This document shows, in pieces, positions 62,454 to 64,000 of a stretch of DNA of 64,000 nucleotides. The stretch's first letter is position 1. The number at the start of each line of letters is the position of its first letter. The notes beneath the pieces are model-generated. The model saw nothing but the letters and a program-made list of their open reading frames with translations. It was not told where the DNA came from and did no database searches. This stretch comes from Chitinophagales bacterium (GTDB taxonomy: Bacteria > Bacteroidota > Bacteroidia > Chitinophagales > Chitinophagaceae), in the NCBI GenBank assembly GCA_030832085.1, contig JAURJU010000050.1, forward strand, positions 248,001-312,000. Direction: 5' to 3'. The position numbers and the translations under genes were made by a program.

Positions 62454-63916
62454 GCAATGAGGTTATTGATGACATTGCCTGATACATCTGTCAGTCGGTA
62501 ACGACGTCCCTGACTCTTGTAAATGAATTGCTCATGGTCAATGCCAAGCAAGTGCAACATCGTTGCCTGGAAGTCGTGGACATGAACCTTGTCCTTGACA
62601 ACATTGTGTGCAAAATCATCTGACTCACCATATACCATGCCTGACTTGACACCACCTCCTGCCATCCAGATGCTGTAACAGCCTGGGTGATGGTCTCTTC
62701 CAAATCCTTCTGGTGTAAGTTTTCCTTGTGAGAAACTTGTACGACCAAACTCACCGCCCCAAATGACCAAGGTGTCTTCAAGCAAGCCCCGCTGTTTCAA
62801 ATCCTTGACCAGCGCAGCTGATGGTTGATCTGTGAGTGATGTGGCCCTTTTGATTCCTGAAGCAAGTGAACCATGATGATCCCATCCAAGATGATAGAGT
62901 TGCACAAAACGAACATCTTTTTCTGCCAGCCTCCTGGCCATGATACAGTTGTGTGCAAAGGTTCCAGGTGTTTTCACATCTGGGCCATACATGTCAAGAA
63001 TATGTTGAGGCTCATCAGACAAATCGGTAATGGAAGGAATGGCCATTTGCATTTTATAAGCCATTTCAGATTGATTGATCTGGCTTTCAATTTCAGGATC
63101 ATGCCATACTTCGTTTTGAAGATTGTTGAATCCTTTGATGAAATCCAATGCTCGTCTGCGGTCCATCCGGTCAATGCCCTGGGGATTGTTGAGGAATGGA
63201 ACAGGCTCGTTGCCCGTCATGAACTGAACACCCTGGTGGTGCGAGGGAAGGAATCCACTGCTCCATGCAGCACTGCTGATGGGTTGATCACCTCCACCTT
63301 TGGACACCATCACGATGAAAGATGGCAGGTTGTTGTTCATGCTGCCCAGGCCATAGCTCAGCCAGGAACCAATACATGGCCTTCCACTCAGCTGGTTGCC
63401 CGTCTGCGTGAACATTACAGCAGGCTCATGGTTGATCTGTTCCGTAAACATGGAGCGAACCACACAAATATCATCTGCAATCGCTGCTGTATGCGGAATC
63501 AAATCACTGAAGTATCCACCACTGGAGCCATGTTGCTTAAAGGTTGCAGCTGGCATGGCCAATGGAAAAGAATATTGATTGCTGACCATTCCAGATATCC
63601 TGTTTTTTCCTATTACTGAGGCTGGAATTTCCTGTCCATGCATTGAATAGAGCTTGGGCTTGTAATCAAACAGTTCCATTTGAGAAGGACCACCACTTTG
63701 AAAAAGATAGATGACCCTTTTTGCTTTGGGTACAAAATGCGGATGCAGCAATGGCTTGTTGACTTGTTCTTCTGCAACATTTACAGCCTTGCGGTCTGCA
63801 TTTTTATTTCCACAGCCCAACAAGGAGCCCATGGCAATTCCTCCCAATCCCAACACAGATCCACGAAGAAATTCTCTTCGCTTCTGTTCAAATTGCATTT
63901 TCATCCATTCATTCAT
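62450..63916 (-). CDS. DUF1501 sulfatase-like Tat-exported lipoprotein
   Basis: A 488-residue protein of the DUF1501 family, which has an alkaline phosphatase-like fold but no proven activity. The start at ATG 63916 is preferred; two further Met occur by codon 7. The Tat motif RREFLRGSVLG is followed by a hydrophobic stretch and lipobox LLGC, so it is exported folded and then lipid-anchored. Conserved blocks include LFQSGGPSQMELFDYKP, VVRSMFTEQINHEPAVM and VIWGGEFGRT. In Planctomycetes and Bacteroidota it is nearly always encoded after a PSD1/DUF1553 gene, as here. The stop overlaps the start of the DUF2231 gene by 4 bases. Confidence 0.92.
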   Translation of the reverse strand: MNEWMKMQFEQKRREFLRGSVLGLGGIAMGSLLGCGNKNADRKAVNVAEEQVNKPLLHPHFVPKAKRVIYLFQSGGPSQMELFDYKPKLYSMHGQEIPASVIGKNRISGMVSNQYSFPLAMPAATFKQHGSSGGYFSDLIPHTAAIADDICVVRSMFTEQINHEPAVMFTQTGNQLSGRPCIGSWLSYGLGSMNNNLPSFIVMVSKGGGDQPISSAAWSSGFLPSHHQGVQFMTGNEPVPFLNNPQGIDRMDRRRALDFIKGFNNLQNEVWHDPEIESQINQSEMAYKMQMAIPSITDLSDEPQHILDMYGPDVKTPGTFAHNCIMARRLAEKDVRFVQLYHLGWDHHGSLASGIKRATSLTDQPSAALVKDLKQRGLLEDTLVIWGGEFGRTSFSQGKLTPEGFGRDHHPGCYSIWMAGGGVKSGMVYGESDDFAHNVVKDKVHVHDFQATMLHLLGIDHEQFIYKSQGRRYRLTDVSGNVINNLIA

Positions 63917-63922
63917 GGTCAA

Positions 63923-64000
63923 TCATTTTCTTGTCAAGAACTCGTCGGTGTTCATCAGTGCCAATGCCGTATTTCCAAATGCAGCCAGTTGATTGATGTC
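63923..64000 (-). CDS. PSD1/DUF1553 protein, C-terminal fragment cut by the window edge
   Basis: Only 25 codons and the stop (63923-63925) are inside the window. The residues read FGNTALALMNTDEFLTRK at the end, like the ALLN.NEF ending of DUF1553 (PSD1) proteins, which usually carry an N-terminal cytochrome C domain and DUF1549. The stop lies 6 bases before the DUF1501 start at 63916. The identification is based on the short tail plus its neighbour, which is nearly always DUF1501. Confidence 0.7.
   Translation of the reverse strand, partial: DINQLAAFGNTALALMNTDEFLTRK

Noticed and set aside
1-64000. CRISPR arrays, prophage, insertion sequences
   Set aside because: No regularly spaced direct repeats, no transposase or integrase motif and no phage structural gene were seen in any reading frame.

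Overview
The window is a 64 kb piece of a Bacteroidota chromosome, most likely a member of the Chitinophagaceae or a close relative. The evidence is the gliding/type IX secretion set gldK-gldL-gldM-gldN in its usual order, two SusC/SusD outer-membrane pairs, a DUF4271 membrane protein next to hemD, an ECF sigma factor followed by an inner-membrane-anchored beta-barrel protein, and genes that mostly lack Shine-Dalgarno sequences. No phage, insertion sequence, integrase or CRISPR array was seen.

Positions 1-30000 are mostly housekeeping and envelope genes: the end of a TonB-dependent receptor; an ECF sigma factor with a long inverted repeat across its start codon; uvrC; the gldKLMN operon; a DUF255 thioredoxin-like protein; hemD; DUF4271; a BamA/TamA-like barrel; hemW; gpsA; a HlyD/TolC pair without its pump; a PLP trans-sulfuration enzyme overlapping an amino-acid permease; a cobalamin riboswitch ahead of a BtuB-like receptor; a small two-gene nucleotidyltransferase module with AT-rich codon use; marC; a dienelactone hydrolase; and rmuC.

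Positions 30100-57650 hold two polysaccharide-utilization regions. The first has an L-rhamnose mutarotase, an SDR dehydrogenase, an SMP-30 lactonase, a heparinase II/III-like lyase, a tRNA-Arg, a GH16 enzyme, SusC, SusD, an IPT/TIG surface lipoprotein, a FAD/4Fe-4S oxidoreductase, a KdgF-like cupin and a PhyH dioxygenase. The second has a secreted 719-residue presumed glycosidase, a sugar isomerase/epimerase-like TIM barrel, a GH2 enzyme, SusD, SusC and an AraC regulator. Mutarotase, lactonase, lyase and KdgF together suggest a glycan with 6-deoxyhexose (rhamnose or fucose) and uronic acid. The substrate itself is inferred.

Positions 57600-64000 hold a run of minus-strand genes: PhyH dioxygenase, enolase-superfamily enzyme, a lipoprotein version of L-rhamnose mutarotase, aldo/keto reductase, a DUF2231/cytochrome-c/leucine-rich-repeat fusion, a Tat-type DUF1501 lipoprotein and the end of a PSD1/DUF1553 protein. 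This is the least understood part. It looks like an envelope-linked sugar-oxidation module and is the best candidate for an undescribed system.

The only gap above 300 bases without a gene is 24049-24446, which holds the cobalamin riboswitch and a candidate promoter.
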